Notes under the pieces: generated by a model
Databases searched by the model: none
Told to the model about the DNA's origin: nothing
What the model saw: only the letters and a program-made list of their open reading frames with translations
Shown: positions 16,792 to 26,386 of the stretch, piece after piece
Layout of the letters: each line of letters begins with the position of its first letter
Position numbering within the stretch: position 1 is the first letter of the stretch
Origin: Halomonas urmiana
GTDB taxonomy: Bacteria; Pseudomonadota; Gammaproteobacteria; Pseudomonadales; Halomonadaceae
Length of the DNA stretch: 64,000 nucleotides
Direction of reading: 5' to 3'
Assembly (NCBI RefSeq): GCF_005780185.1
Contig: NZ_VBUI01000002.1
Coordinates: 162,219 to 226,218 of the forward strand
Position numbers and translations under genes: made by a program

Positions 16792-17226
16792 TCACTCCAC
16801 TGCACGCCCAGCTCGACACTCGTGGCGTTGCAGGGCGGCGATCAGCGGACACGACACCTTGCCTTGATGCGCATGGCATTCATCGACCAGCCGGGACAAG
16901 GCCGCCTCGATGCGGGTCAGATCAGCTAGCCTAGCGCGCACGTCGTCCAACCGGTGCGACGCCAGTTCCGCCGCCTCGCTGCAATGAGCGCCATCTTCCA
17001 GCGTCAGTAGCTGCCCGACTTCGTCCAGGCTGAACCCCAGCCGCTGTGCCGCCTTCACGAATTTCACCCGCGCTACGTCGGCGTGGCCATAGCGCCGGAT
17101 GCCGCCAGGCGGTCGCTCCGGCGTCGGCAACAATCCCTTGTGCTGATAGAAGCGGATCGTCTCCACGTTGACCCCAGCCGCCTGGGCAAAGGTGCCGATG
17201 GTCAGGCTTTCCCGTGGTTCGTTCAT
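16792..17226 (-). CDS. merR: MerR, mercury-responsive transcriptional regulator
   Basis: A 144-residue regulator that represses, and with Hg(II) activates, the mer promoter. The N-terminal winged helix ([20 protein letters not shown]) is followed by the dimer helix. The three Hg-binding cysteines fall at Cys82, Cys117 and Cys126, exactly as in Tn501 MerR. It is divergent from merFA and shares the mer operator-promoter at 17232-17262. Cys-based identity makes mercury rather than other metals the likely effector. Confidence 0.96.
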   Translation of the reverse strand: MNEPRESLTIGTFAQAAGVNVETIRFYQHKGLLPTPERPPGGIRRYGHADVARVKFVKAAQRLGFSLDEVGQLLTLEDGAHCSEAAELASHRLDDVRARLADLTRIEAALSRLVDECHAHQGKVSCPLIAALQRHECRAGRAVE

Positions 17227-17231
17227 GACGC

Positions 17232-17262
17232 TTGACTCCGTAGTCGACTACGGAAGTAACGT
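17232..17262 (+). promoter_or_regulatory. mer operator-promoter
   Basis: A -35 TTGACT and -10 TAACGT are separated by 19 bp, the over-long spacing diagnostic of MerR-activated promoters. The spacer contains the perfect dyad CCGTAGTCGACTACGG (17238-17253). It drives merF-merA and overlaps the merR control region on the other strand. Confidence 0.93.
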
Positions 17263-17357
17263 TATTGCATCGAGCAACGATTCGGAAGGAGAACCCATAC
17301 CGCCAACGCCGGGTACCCCTCATCCCCGGCACCCTCGGAAGCGGATCGGGAGTGACC

Positions 17358-19014
<1,657 letters not shown>

Positions 19015-19097
19015 ACAATCACGGGCTCGCCGTTGCGAAGCTTGAAATCGGGAAGTATACACATACCTTTTATATACACTCGAAAGTGAAGAACGGG

Positions 19098-19937
19098 ATG
19101 ACCATCATGAGTGAAAGTATGCGAATGCCAGCTGGTACGGTAAACGGAGAAATCACCTTCATGGTCCCGACCGGGCAGCGTCCCTATGTGCACACGGAGG
19201 CGCTTACTGGCGAGCCCGAGCCGCGCTATCACGCCGAGCTCCAGCGACGTGCGGTGGCCATACACGACGCGCGCCCCTTGATGGAGGAGCTGTCGCTGGA
19301 CCGCCATGGAATAGAGCTGCATCAGCGACCAAGCTCCGTCAAAGCCCTCTACAATGACGCACACGTTGAGCAGGACTACTATCCGGAGATCGAAGCTCTG
19401 GTGAAGGAAGCCACGGGCGCTTCCCGAGTGATGATCTTTGACCATACCCGGCGCCGAGACGACGGTGGCAGCAGTGGCACCAAGACGCCTGCCGATCGTG
19501 CCCACAACGATTATACCGAATGGTCAGCACCCCAGCGGGTGCGGGACCTGGTCGGCGAGGAAGAGGCACAGCGTCTGCGCAACGTGCCGTTCGTGCAGAT
19601 CAACGCCTGGCGACCCATTCGGGGGCCGGTCAGGCGCTCGCCGCTGGCGGTGCTGGATGCCGCCATCCTTGATCACGGGGACTTGATCTCCACCGACATG
19701 GTCTATCCTGGTCGCACCGGCGAGATATACCACCTGGCGTTCAATCCGGCCCAGCGATGGCTCTACTTTCCGGCCATGGAGCGCGATGAGGTCCTGTTGA
19801 TCAAGGGCTATGACTCGCGAACCGACGGGCGCGCCCGCTTCGTGCCCCATACCGCCTTCCACGATCCGGGCACCCACGCCGATGAGCCGCCACGGGAGAG
19901 CATAGAAGTGCGCACGCTGGCGTTTTTTGAGTCGTAA
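19098..19937 (+). CDS. CmcJ/NvfI family oxidoreductase-like protein
   Basis: A 279-residue protein resembling the CmcJ (cephamycin P8 chain) / NvfI-GA4 desaturase-related family. Recognised blocks are VKALYNDAHVEQDYYPEIE, MIFDHTRRR, the AHNDYT motif, NAWRPIRGPVRRSPLAVLDA, and the C-terminal DEVLLIKGYDSR and HTAFHDPG. The His residues could bind Fe(II) as in NvfI, but activity here is unknown. I start at ATG 19098 (AAGAACGGG upstream); ATG 19107 is possible. It sits 83 bp after merA in an AT-rich stretch and may be read with the mer genes. No other biosynthetic gene is near. Confidence 0.7.
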   Translation: MTIMSESMRMPAGTVNGEITFMVPTGQRPYVHTEALTGEPEPRYHAELQRRAVAIHDARPLMEELSLDRHGIELHQRPSSVKALYNDAHVEQDYYPEIEALVKEATGASRVMIFDHTRRRDDGGSSGTKTPADRAHNDYTEWSAPQRVRDLVGEEEAQRLRNVPFVQINAWRPIRGPVRRSPLAVLDAAILDHGDLISTDMVYPGRTGEIYHLAFNPAQRWLYFPAMERDEVLLIKGYDSRTDGRARFVPHTAFHDPGTHADEPPRESIEVRTLAFFES

Positions 19938-19960
19938 TCGCGAGAATTCCGCGATACTGA

Positions 19961-20179
19961 TCCTACGATAGAAGGGCGAAGAAAACTGTCCAGACTGCGC
20001 TCGCCCTAGTTGCCGTGCTATGGGTCGCGGTTCTGCTGATGCTCTTTCCCATGGTGGGCCGGGGCCTCGCCGGCCTGGCGATTGGCCCGCTACTTCGCCA
20101 CGCCACCTTTCAAGAGCCCCCGGATCTCTCTGGCCTGCGCCGTAAGCACCTTGCCCCCGTACCACGGTACGGCCATTAA
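19961..20179 (+). pseudogene. Possible remnant of a small membrane protein gene
   Basis: An open stretch of about 70 codons ends at TAA 20177-20179 and reads through a strongly hydrophobic segment (ALVAVLWVAVLLMLFPMVG) followed by a basic tail. There is no ATG upstream of the hydrophobic segment and no clear ribosome-binding site. It could be a 5'-truncated gene or chance. Its last bases overlap the MerR-type promoter of the next gene. Confidence 0.3.
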
Positions 20180-20182
20180 GCT
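20151..20182 (+). promoter_or_regulatory. MerR-type promoter of the MerR-HMA gene
   Basis: -35 TTGCCC and -10 TAAGCT are 20 bp apart. The spacer begins CCGTACCACGGTACGGCC, a dyad of CCGTAC/GTACGG. The same arrangement, with nearly the same dyad, precedes the ATPase gene at 21602-21633. A 20-bp spacer is the ZntR/PbrR-type geometry, and the position suggests autoregulation by the MerR-HMA protein. Confidence 0.8.
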
Positions 20183-20208
20183 ATTCCCAGAAACCGAGCG
20201 GGGGCGCC

Positions 20209-20877
20209 ATGAGTGACATGACCATCGGCAAAGTGGCCGAAGCCGTGGGCGTCGGGGTCGAGACGATTCGCTTCTATGAGCGACGCGGGCTCATCGAACA
20301 GCCGCCTCGTCCGCCAGCGGGAGGCTATCGCATCTATTCGGATGAGACGATGCGGCGGGTGCAGTTCATTCGCCGCGCCCAGGAACTCGGCTTCTCCCTG
20401 CGCGAGATCGCCGAGCTGCTCTCGCTGCGTACCGAGCACGACAGCGATGCCAGAGAGGTTCGGCAGCGAGCCACCGCCAAGCTCCAGGATGTGGAGCGTA
20501 GGATCGAGCGGCTGCAGCATATTCGCCGAGGGCTGATGACGCTGCTCGACCGTTGTCCCGGAGAAGGCCCATTGCGGTGCTGCTCCATTATCGACGCCCT
20601 GGAGCATGACAGGGTGCCGAACGGCGAGACGACCCAGCGAAAGGAGCCTGACATGCAAACCGTAAGACTCACGATCGAGGGCATGCACTGCGATGGTTGT
20701 GCGGAGATCGTCCGCCATGTTCTCGAACAGCAGGCGGGGGTCAAGGGGTGCTCGGTTTCCCATGAGAACGGCGAGGCCAAGGTGGCGGTCGACACCCGTC
20801 AGACCTCCGGTGAGCGGCTCGCCGAGGCGGTGCGCGGCGCCGGGTATTCGACAAGCCTCGTGACAGAGGCAGACTAG
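20209..20877 (+). CDS. MerR-family regulator fused to a C-terminal HMA metal-binding domain
   Basis: A 222-residue protein. Residues 1-130 are a MerR-type regulator (MTIGKVAEAVGVGVETIRFY; AQELGFSLREIAELLSL). At the position of MerR Cys82 it has Asp (TEHDSDA), but a Cys-rich loop CPGEGPLRCC near residues 116-125 could bind metal. Residues 149-222 form a heavy-metal-associated domain with GMHCDGC (Cys161, Cys164). An AAGGAG site and in-frame ATG lie at the domain junction (20641-20655). It heads an operon with the CcdA-like gene 4 bp downstream. The metal is not predictable. Confidence 0.88.
   Translation: MSDMTIGKVAEAVGVGVETIRFYERRGLIEQPPRPPAGGYRIYSDETMRRVQFIRRAQELGFSLREIAELLSLRTEHDSDAREVRQRATAKLQDVERRIERLQHIRRGLMTLLDRCPGEGPLRCCSIIDALEHDRVPNGETTQRKEPDMQTVRLTIEGMHCDGCAEIVRHVLEQQAGVKGCSVSHENGEAKVAVDTRQTSGERLAEAVRGAGYSTSLVTEAD
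20641..20877 (+). other. Internal ribosome-binding site and start for a free HMA chaperone
   Basis: Inside the MerR-HMA gene, AAGGAG (20641-20646) is followed after 6 bp by an in-frame ATG (20653). Initiation there would make a 74-residue stand-alone HMA protein starting MQTVRLTIEGMHCDGC, the size and form of a CopZ/MerP-type metallochaperone. The site is better than that of most real starts in this window. Independent use is inferred; no protein evidence exists. Confidence 0.6.
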
Positions 20878-20881
20878 CGTC

Positions 20882-21538
20882 TTGGAGTTTGCGACTGCCT
20901 TGCCGATGGCCGCCGGGCTCGGGTTACTGGGCTTCGTCGAGCCCTGTTCGGTCGGCAGCCACCTGCTGTTCATCCGCCATCTCGAACGGCTGCCTCGCCG
21001 GAGGCAGGCCGTCCAGACGCTGCTGTTCGCCTTGGCTCGGGCCGCGTTGATGGCCGGGCTCGGGGTGCTCGCGGCACTGATCGGCAGTGCGTTCACGGGG
21101 CTTCAGCACGGTCTCTGGGCCCTGCTGGGGAGCCTCTATGTGGGCGTGGGACTGCTGTACCTCGGTGGCGGCGCGCCCTGGCTCCTGGCTCGCGTGAACC
21201 GCCTCCTGCCACGCCTCTCCGGGACACCGGGCAGCCTGGGACTGGGCGTGCTGTTCGGCTTGAATGTGCCGGCCTGTGCCGCCCCTCTGCTGGCGGTGCT
21301 GCTCGGTGATACGGCCGCGCGGGCCGCGACTGGTGGGGGCATCATCTTCGGCGCCGCCACGCTGCTGGTGTTCGGCCTGGCGTTCTCCAGCCCCCTGGTG
21401 CTGGCCGTCTATACTGCCCGTGGCCGGCGTTGGCTCGAGGCCCTCGCGCGACTCGCCGGGCGCATGCCGCGCTGGACGGGTGCCGCACTGGTGGGGCTGG
21501 GGGCCTGGACCTGGTGGTTGGCCTTCTCCTCGACGTGA
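20882..21538 (+). CDS. CcdA/DsbD-like transmembrane protein of the metal island
   Basis: A 218-residue integral membrane protein with about six helices. Its pattern matches the CcdA/DsbD-beta family: a Cys after Glu-Pro in the first helix (GFVEPCSVGSHLLFIRHLE) and a second in the fourth (LNVPACAAPLLAVLLG), the pair that normally passes reducing power across the membrane. The start is uncertain: TTG at 20882 gives the full first helix, while the next ATG is 20906; neither has a strong ribosome site, so coupling to the upstream gene 4 bp away is likely. Role in metal export or thiol maintenance is inferred from context. Confidence 0.75.
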   Translation: MEFATALPMAAGLGLLGFVEPCSVGSHLLFIRHLERLPRRRQAVQTLLFALARAALMAGLGVLAALIGSAFTGLQHGLWALLGSLYVGVGLLYLGGGAPWLLARVNRLLPRLSGTPGSLGLGVLFGLNVPACAAPLLAVLLGDTAARAATGGGIIFGAATLLVFGLAFSSPLVLAVYTARGRRWLEALARLAGRMPRWTGAALVGLGAWTWWLAFSST

Positions 21539-21601
21539 GGGCTCGACCGGCGCCACCGCTGCTGTGCCGCTGTACCTGCCCACCTTGCTCCCCTTCGGCG
21601 T

Positions 21602-21633
21602 TTGACCCCGTAGCAAAGTACGGCCCCTACCCT
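21602..21633 (+). promoter_or_regulatory. MerR-type promoter of the P-type ATPase gene
   Basis: -35 TTGACC, a 20-bp spacer starting CCGTAGCAAAGTACGGCC, and -10 TACCCT. The geometry and -10 are close to the E. coli zntA promoter (20-bp spacer, TATCCT). The dyad CCGTA/TACGG and the trailing CC match the promoter at 20151-20182, so the MerR-HMA regulator probably controls both. Confidence 0.82.
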
Positions 21634-21669
21634 TGATGCATGACCTCATTTTCCTCAAGGGGACAGGCC

Positions 21670-24108
21670 ATGAATACGACAACGACCGCCACAACGGCGG
21701 AAGGCCTGACACCCTGGAGCCTGGAAGCCACCGGGGAGCCGGAGATCCAGCGGGTGAGGGCGCATATCGGCGGACTGCACTGCTCACTGTGCACCGGCAC
21801 CATCGAGCGGGCCCTGGGGCAGAAACCGGGCGTACGCCGCGTGGCGGTCAGCCTCACCCACGAACAGGCCCTGGTCGAATACGACACGCGCGAGAATAGC
21901 GCCGAGACGCTGATGGGCACCCTGCAGGCCATCGGCTACACCCTCAGCGACCCTCGCAAGATCGAACCCTACGCGAAGCAGGAGCGCGAACTCGCCGGCG
22001 AGCGTAACCGCTTCCTGGTGGCACTGGCCACCAGCCTGGCGGCGGTGGGCCTGATCGTCGATCCCACCTCGCCCTGGACCCTGGGGCTCTCCGCCCTGGT
22101 CTATGTCAGCCTGGTGATCTTCGGCTATGCCGTCCTGCGTGGCCAGGGCACCCGAGTCGCCCTGGGCGGTAGCGCGCTGTTGGCCCTGGGCGGCCTAGTC
22201 CTGTTCGGACTGCGCGCCGGGAGCATGCTGGCGGGCCAGGAGGCGATCCTGGTGGCGGTGCTGGCGGTGGCAATGGTGTTCGGTATCGCCCGGCAGATGC
22301 TGGTCATGGCCTATCAGGCCCTGCGCCGCGGCATCCTTAACCAGCATGTGCTGGTGGAAATCGGCGCCTCCGCGGGGGTGGTCGGCGGTGGCATCGGCCT
22401 GGTGCTGCGGCCCGATGGCTATCCCACCGCCGCCTTCTTCGCCGTCTCGGTCATGGTGCTGACCTATCATCTCTTCTCCGAGTGGCTCTCGCTGATCGTC
22501 AAGACCCGCAGTTCCCAGTCGGTCCGTCGCCTGCTGGATCTGCAGCCTGAGACCGCCCATGTCCTTGACGAAGGCGGCGAGCGGGATCTGCCCGTGGAAC
22601 AGGTGCAAACCGGCATGTGGGTGCGTATCCGCCCCGGCGAGCGCATCCCGGTGGACGGCGAGGTCATCGATGGCGACTCGGCCGTGGATCAGTCCCTGGT
22701 CACCGGCGAGCCCCTGCCGATCGAGAAAGCAGCGGGCGACTCGGTGGTCGGCGGCGCCATCAATGGCAACGGCACCCTGGTGGTGCGGGTGACCGCCACC
22801 GGCGAATCGAGCTTCCTGCAGCAGGTGGTTCGCAGCCTGGAGGATGCGCGGGCACTCAAGCCGGGCCTGCTGCACCTGGTGGACCGGGTGCTGCGGGTCT
22901 ATACCCCCACGGTGCTGATCGTCTCCGCGCTGGCCTTCGTGTTCTGGATGAGTGCGCCGCTGCTCTGGGACGCCGCGTCCGACCTGGAACGGGCCGTGTT
23001 CGCCGCCCTGACCGTGTTGGTGATGGGCTATCCCTGCGCCGTGGGCATCTCCGCGCCGCTCTCCATCGTGCGGGGCGCCGGCGAAGCGGCCGACCAGGGA
23101 GTGCTGATGCGCACCGGCGAGTCCTTTCAGGCGCTACGGCGGGTCACCACGGTGGTGTTCGACAAGACCGGCACCCTGACTGAGGGCCGTCCCGCGGTAC
23201 GCGAGGTCATCAGTGTCGAGGGCGACGACGACACCCTGTTGTCGCTGGCGGCCGCCGTCGAGTCCGCCTCGGAACATCCCCTGGGGCGTGCCGTGGTCGA
23301 AGCGGCTCTGTCTCGGGACCTGGCGATTCCCGACGTGGCCGAGTTCCAGGCGCATGCCGGCCGAGGCGTCACCGCCCGGGTGGACGACGAGCCGGTACGG
23401 GTCGGCAGTCCGGCCTTTCTCGCCGGCCAGGGCATGGACTTGGCACCGGTGAGCGATGGCATCGCGCGCGCCGAGCACCAGGGCCAGACGGTTATCGTCC
23501 TCGCCCGTGGCGACCGGCTGCTGGGGGCCATCGCCCTGGGCGACGGCCTGCGGGCCGATGCGGCGGAGACCGCGCAGCAGTTGCGAGGGCTGGGCATCCG
23601 TACCGCCCTGATGACCGGCGACAACGAACGGTCCGCGCAGCATATCGCCGGCCTGGTGGGCATCGATACCGTCTATGCCGGCGTACTGCCGGAGCAGAAG
23701 GCCGACGTGTTGCGGGAGATGCAGCAAGAAGGGCGGGTGGCCATGGTCGGCGACGGTATCAATGATGCCCCGGCGCTGATGCAGGCGGACGTCGGCATCG
23801 CCATGGGCAGCGGTACTGACATCGCCATCGACGCCGCCGACATCATCATCCTCAACGCCCAGGTGAGCAGCGTGGTAACCGCCTGGCGAATCAGCCGCTG
23901 GGGATATCGCAAGATGCTGCAGAACGTCTCGCTGGCGTTCCTGTTCAACGGCATCGGCATCCCGCTGGCGTCCACCGGACTGATCTATCCCGTCTGGGCC
24001 ATGGTGGCCATGGCCGCCAGCGTGACCACCATCTTCATCAACTCCCTGTGGCAGCGACCATCATTGCTGTTCGATGCTGTGGCCAGCGTGCGCTCTCATA
24101 CGCCGTGA
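21670..24108 (+). CDS. P1B-type heavy-metal translocating ATPase with YPC motif
   Basis: An 812-residue metal export pump. Order: HMA domain with GLHCSLC (Cys38, Cys41), paired N-terminal helices, actuator loop ([20 protein letters not shown]), membrane motif GYPCAVG (Tyr454-Pro455-Cys456), phosphorylation motif DKTGTLTEG (Asp498), the HP motif (SEHPLGRA), [10 protein letters not shown] and two last helices with NGIGIP and [12 protein letters not shown]. The canonical Cys-Pro-Cys is Tyr-Pro-Cys, so substrate class is uncertain; the last helices are nearest the Cu(I) group. Start ATG 21670 has AAGGGG upstream. Its own MerR-type promoter is at 21602. Confidence 0.92.
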   Translation: MNTTTTATTAEGLTPWSLEATGEPEIQRVRAHIGGLHCSLCTGTIERALGQKPGVRRVAVSLTHEQALVEYDTRENSAETLMGTLQAIGYTLSDPRKIEPYAKQERELAGERNRFLVALATSLAAVGLIVDPTSPWTLGLSALVYVSLVIFGYAVLRGQGTRVALGGSALLALGGLVLFGLRAGSMLAGQEAILVAVLAVAMVFGIARQMLVMAYQALRRGILNQHVLVEIGASAGVVGGGIGLVLRPDGYPTAAFFAVSVMVLTYHLFSEWLSLIVKTRSSQSVRRLLDLQPETAHVLDEGGERDLPVEQVQTGMWVRIRPGERIPVDGEVIDGDSAVDQSLVTGEPLPIEKAAGDSVVGGAINGNGTLVVRVTATGESSFLQQVVRSLEDARALKPGLLHLVDRVLRVYTPTVLIVSALAFVFWMSAPLLWDAASDLERAVFAALTVLVMGYPCAVGISAPLSIVRGAGEAADQGVLMRTGESFQALRRVTTVVFDKTGTLTEGRPAVREVISVEGDDDTLLSLAAAVESASEHPLGRAVVEAALSRDLAIPDVAEFQAHAGRGVTARVDDEPVRVGSPAFLAGQGMDLAPVSDGIARAEHQGQTVIVLARGDRLLGAIALGDGLRADAAETAQQLRGLGIRTALMTGDNERSAQHIAGLVGIDTVYAGVLPEQKADVLREMQQEGRVAMVGDGINDAPALMQADVGIAMGSGTDIAIDAADIIILNAQVSSVVTAWRISRWGYRKMLQNVSLAFLFNGIGIPLASTGLIYPVWAMVAMAASVTTIFINSLWQRPSLLFDAVASVRSHTP

Positions 24109-24244
24109 CGCCATGTGCCCCTACCCGCCCAAGCACCCTTCACGCGGGTTGGGCAGAACAACGCCCCCCATCAACGAGGGCATACCTTCATGCCACGCAC
24201 GATTCACGCACTTTGGTAAGGGCGGCCACTTCCCGAAAGCAGCG

Positions 24245-24628
24245 TCAGTGAGCCTCGAGCTTGCCGACCATCCCTGCCTCGGCATGACCCGGTACCTCGC
24301 AGCGGAAGGGGGCGACGCCGGCCTCGTCGACCGTGAAACGCACCGTGGCGGTCTCATCTCCGGTGATGATCCGTGTCTTCACTCCCAGCGCCGGGATGCT
24401 CAGGTTATGGCCCATGACGGCGGCATTCTCCAGGGTCAGCTTCACCTCGGTGCCGGCCGGCACCTCGATCTGGCTGGGCTCAAACCGGAACCCCGGTTGG
24501 GCCGTCACACGCACTTCAACGGGATCCTGCTGGGCGGCAGCAGGGAGGGCGAGCCCGCCGAGCGTGACCGCCATGAGCAGCATCAGGTCCAGAGGGCGCC
24601 CCCGAGGAGGCAAAGGTGGGATCGTCAT
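24245..24628 (-). CDS. Exported cupredoxin domain protein
   Basis: A 127-residue protein with a signal peptide (hydrophobic residues about 13-31, cleavage near AAAQQ) and one cupredoxin fold. The type 1 copper ligands are all visible: His in MGHNLSIP, Cys in FRCEVPG, then His and Met in PGHAEAGM. It should be a periplasmic blue-copper electron carrier or copper-binding protein. It converges with the ATPase gene and is 97 bp downstream of the exported unknown gene on the same strand. Confidence 0.87.
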   Translation of the reverse strand: MTIPPLPPRGRPLDLMLLMAVTLGGLALPAAAQQDPVEVRVTAQPGFRFEPSQIEVPAGTEVKLTLENAAVMGHNLSIPALGVKTRIITGDETATVRFTVDEAGVAPFRCEVPGHAEAGMVGKLEAH

Positions 24629-24725
24629 ACCAAGATTCTCCTGCGTTGGCTAAGGGTGAGAGGAGCAGCCGGCCACCCCGCGTCCCCGAGTGTCACGAGG
24701 GCATCCGGGGACGCGGGGGGCAGGG

Positions 24726-25700
24726 TCAGTGGCCGCCCAGCTCCCATTCCACGATGCGGTCCTCTTCGAACATCATGTGAATGAAGGGTTGAGTCTGGCC
24801 GTTGGGGAGTTCGAAGGCGGTCTTCACCGGCTCGAAGACCGGTCCCTGCGGCGTGGGTTTGATCGGCAGCACGATCAGGTGCGTATGGTGATCCTGGCCG
24901 GGGATGTGGCGTTCGCCGCGTGACAGAGGCATCTCTTCATCCAGGGCCAGCGAGTAGTCCCGCTTGCGCACGACCTCGGTGGTCATCAGGTGGGCCACCT
25001 TGGTGTCCACCTGCTCACCGTTGATGTAGAGATGCACGATGCCCCACCAGGCACCACGGGTGTACTCCTTGGGCATCAGCGGAGAGCCGGTACCGGTGGT
25101 GCCGTGCAGCCATCCGTCGGTGAACACCCCGCCCTGGGTGTCGTAGCCCGGGAACGGCGGCTGGACCACATGGTCGAATTCCAGCCGGTAACGGTTGCCC
25201 GCCGGGTCGTGGAACCAGGTCTCCAGCTCGACCTCGTCGGGCGTGTTGCCCGGTTTTCCGGGCTGGTCCTCGGCCACGCGGTCGAGCAGGGTGGTGCGGA
25301 AGTAGCCGCTCTGGTCCGGGGGCAGGGGCCTGGCCTTGTCGCTGAAGGGCGTGGGCTGCTGGAAGGCCGTGTAGGCGGTGCCCGCCGCGTTGGTGCCGCG
25401 CGCCGCCTCAGGCGCCGCGACCAGGATCGGCAGTGTCTCGAGCAGGGCGCGGATCGGTGGCTTATCGACCTCTTCCAAGACCTGGGCCAGGGTCCGCTTG
25501 GGATCATCCGGGGTGCCGAATACCGCTTCGCTCAGGCGGCGAGGGCCGGGCAGCACCCAGTAGACGGTCTTGCCGGCCTCCTGCTCGATCACCGCCTTGT
25601 TGATCAGGGGGCCGCTCTTGTCGGCGCCGGCCGCTACCGCGCCACTGGCGTACAACAGGGCGGCGGCCAGTACCGTCAGCTTGGGGATCCGGAACTGCAT
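24726..25700 (-). CDS. Exported protein of unknown function
   Basis: A 324-residue protein with a clear signal peptide (LTVLAAALLYASGAVAAG). I do not recognise a family. The mature part is rich in Pro, aromatic and His residues, including FDHVVQPPFPGY, GWLHGTTGTGSPLMP and GQDHHTHLIVLP, which could bind metal. There are no cysteines after the signal. Start ATG 25700 is chosen because GGGAGG (25707-25712) is spaced 6 bp from it; the ATG at 25706 abuts that site. Together with the cupredoxin gene it may form a two-gene unit of the island. Confidence 0.72.
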   Translation of the reverse strand: MQFRIPKLTVLAAALLYASGAVAAGADKSGPLINKAVIEQEAGKTVYWVLPGPRRLSEAVFGTPDDPKRTLAQVLEEVDKPPIRALLETLPILVAAPEAARGTNAAGTAYTAFQQPTPFSDKARPLPPDQSGYFRTTLLDRVAEDQPGKPGNTPDEVELETWFHDPAGNRYRLEFDHVVQPPFPGYDTQGGVFTDGWLHGTTGTGSPLMPKEYTRGAWWGIVHLYINGEQVDTKVAHLMTTEVVRKRDYSLALDEEMPLSRGERHIPGQDHHTHLIVLPIKPTPQGPVFEPVKTAFELPNGQTQPFIHMMFEEDRIVEWELGGH

Positions 25701-26143
25701 CGTCATCCTCCCGGCGGCAGGCCTGGCTCCCGCCCTGCCTGCTGCCTATGGTGAAGTGTCTGACTCATCATGCCACTCCCGCCAGGGCGACACCGGTGAT
25801 GACGCCCGTCGGCAGGGCATTCACTCCTTGGGTCGTGGAGTGGATGCATTGCTTACAGGAAGGATGCAGGAGGGTCTGGGAGGAGGAGACGTGGTCGGCG
25901 CGAGTGAGGAGCTACCATCAATGGCAGCGGCACGCTGCTGACGCTGGCTGCCATGGCCGAGTCTGCCTCGGCGCTCCCTCTGGGGCTAGATGGCCCGCCA
26001 GTTCGGCAGGGCTATCGCCGCTAGCATTGTCGCGCGGAGTTCGGGGCATGGCTTGATTCTGTTACCGGAAGGCGCTAAATTATAGGAAGATAAAAATATA
26101 CAAGGCGCTGATTTACAAAGGGTTACCGGTGAGGCAAGCGCGT

Positions 26144-26166
26144 TCCCTATCCTTCCGCCACCTTTT
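26144..26166 (+). repeat. Right attachment-type repeat
   Basis: Matches 15910-15932 at 21 of 23 positions, including an unbroken TCCGCCACCTTTT at its 3' part. It is too short to form a tRNA. The two differences would disturb the acceptor stem, as expected for the copy not under selection. Confidence 0.7.
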
Positions 26167-26167
26167 A

Positions 26168-26199
26168 AAGAAAACCAGCCCAGCGCGGCTGGTTTTCTT
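26168..26199 (+). terminator. Strong terminator, probably the original terminator of tRNA-Ser
   Basis: A perfect 13-bp stem (AAGAAAACCAGCC / GGCTGGTTTTCTT) with loop CAGCGC lies 1 bp after the right attachment repeat. The right arm is itself T-rich and is followed by GTTTC. Its place relative to the repeat mirrors a terminator directly behind the tRNA, supporting the view that the island split the two. Confidence 0.85.
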
Positions 26200-26386
26200 G
26201 TTTCAGCGCATGGACCACACTCATGGCGGCGCACAGGCTCCCCACGCGGCGAGACCGCCGTGTCCGGGCGCGAAACATGGGCCCCTTCCCCGCTGTCCAC
26301 TCCCGAGACGCCACCGGGCAGCGCCCGACGGCATCACCCGCGCCCTTGCACCGCGAGGCCGCCACCCAACAAAGGCCGATCCCGCC

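Larger units (their letters stand above)
25701..26386. other. Gene-free right end of the island
   Basis: About 690 bp with no convincing coding sequence. From 26050 to 26120 it is AT-rich and contains a repeated AAGGCGCTRAWT (26069-26080 and 26102-26113) and two GTTACCGG copies, which could be integrase arm sites. The attachment-type repeat (26144-26166) and a terminator (26168-26199) follow, and then leader sequence of yaeQ. Confidence 0.6.

Noticed and set aside
26144..26166. Second tRNA-Ser gene
   Set aside because: Only the last 23 bases resemble the tRNA; no 5' half, anticodon arm or variable arm is present.
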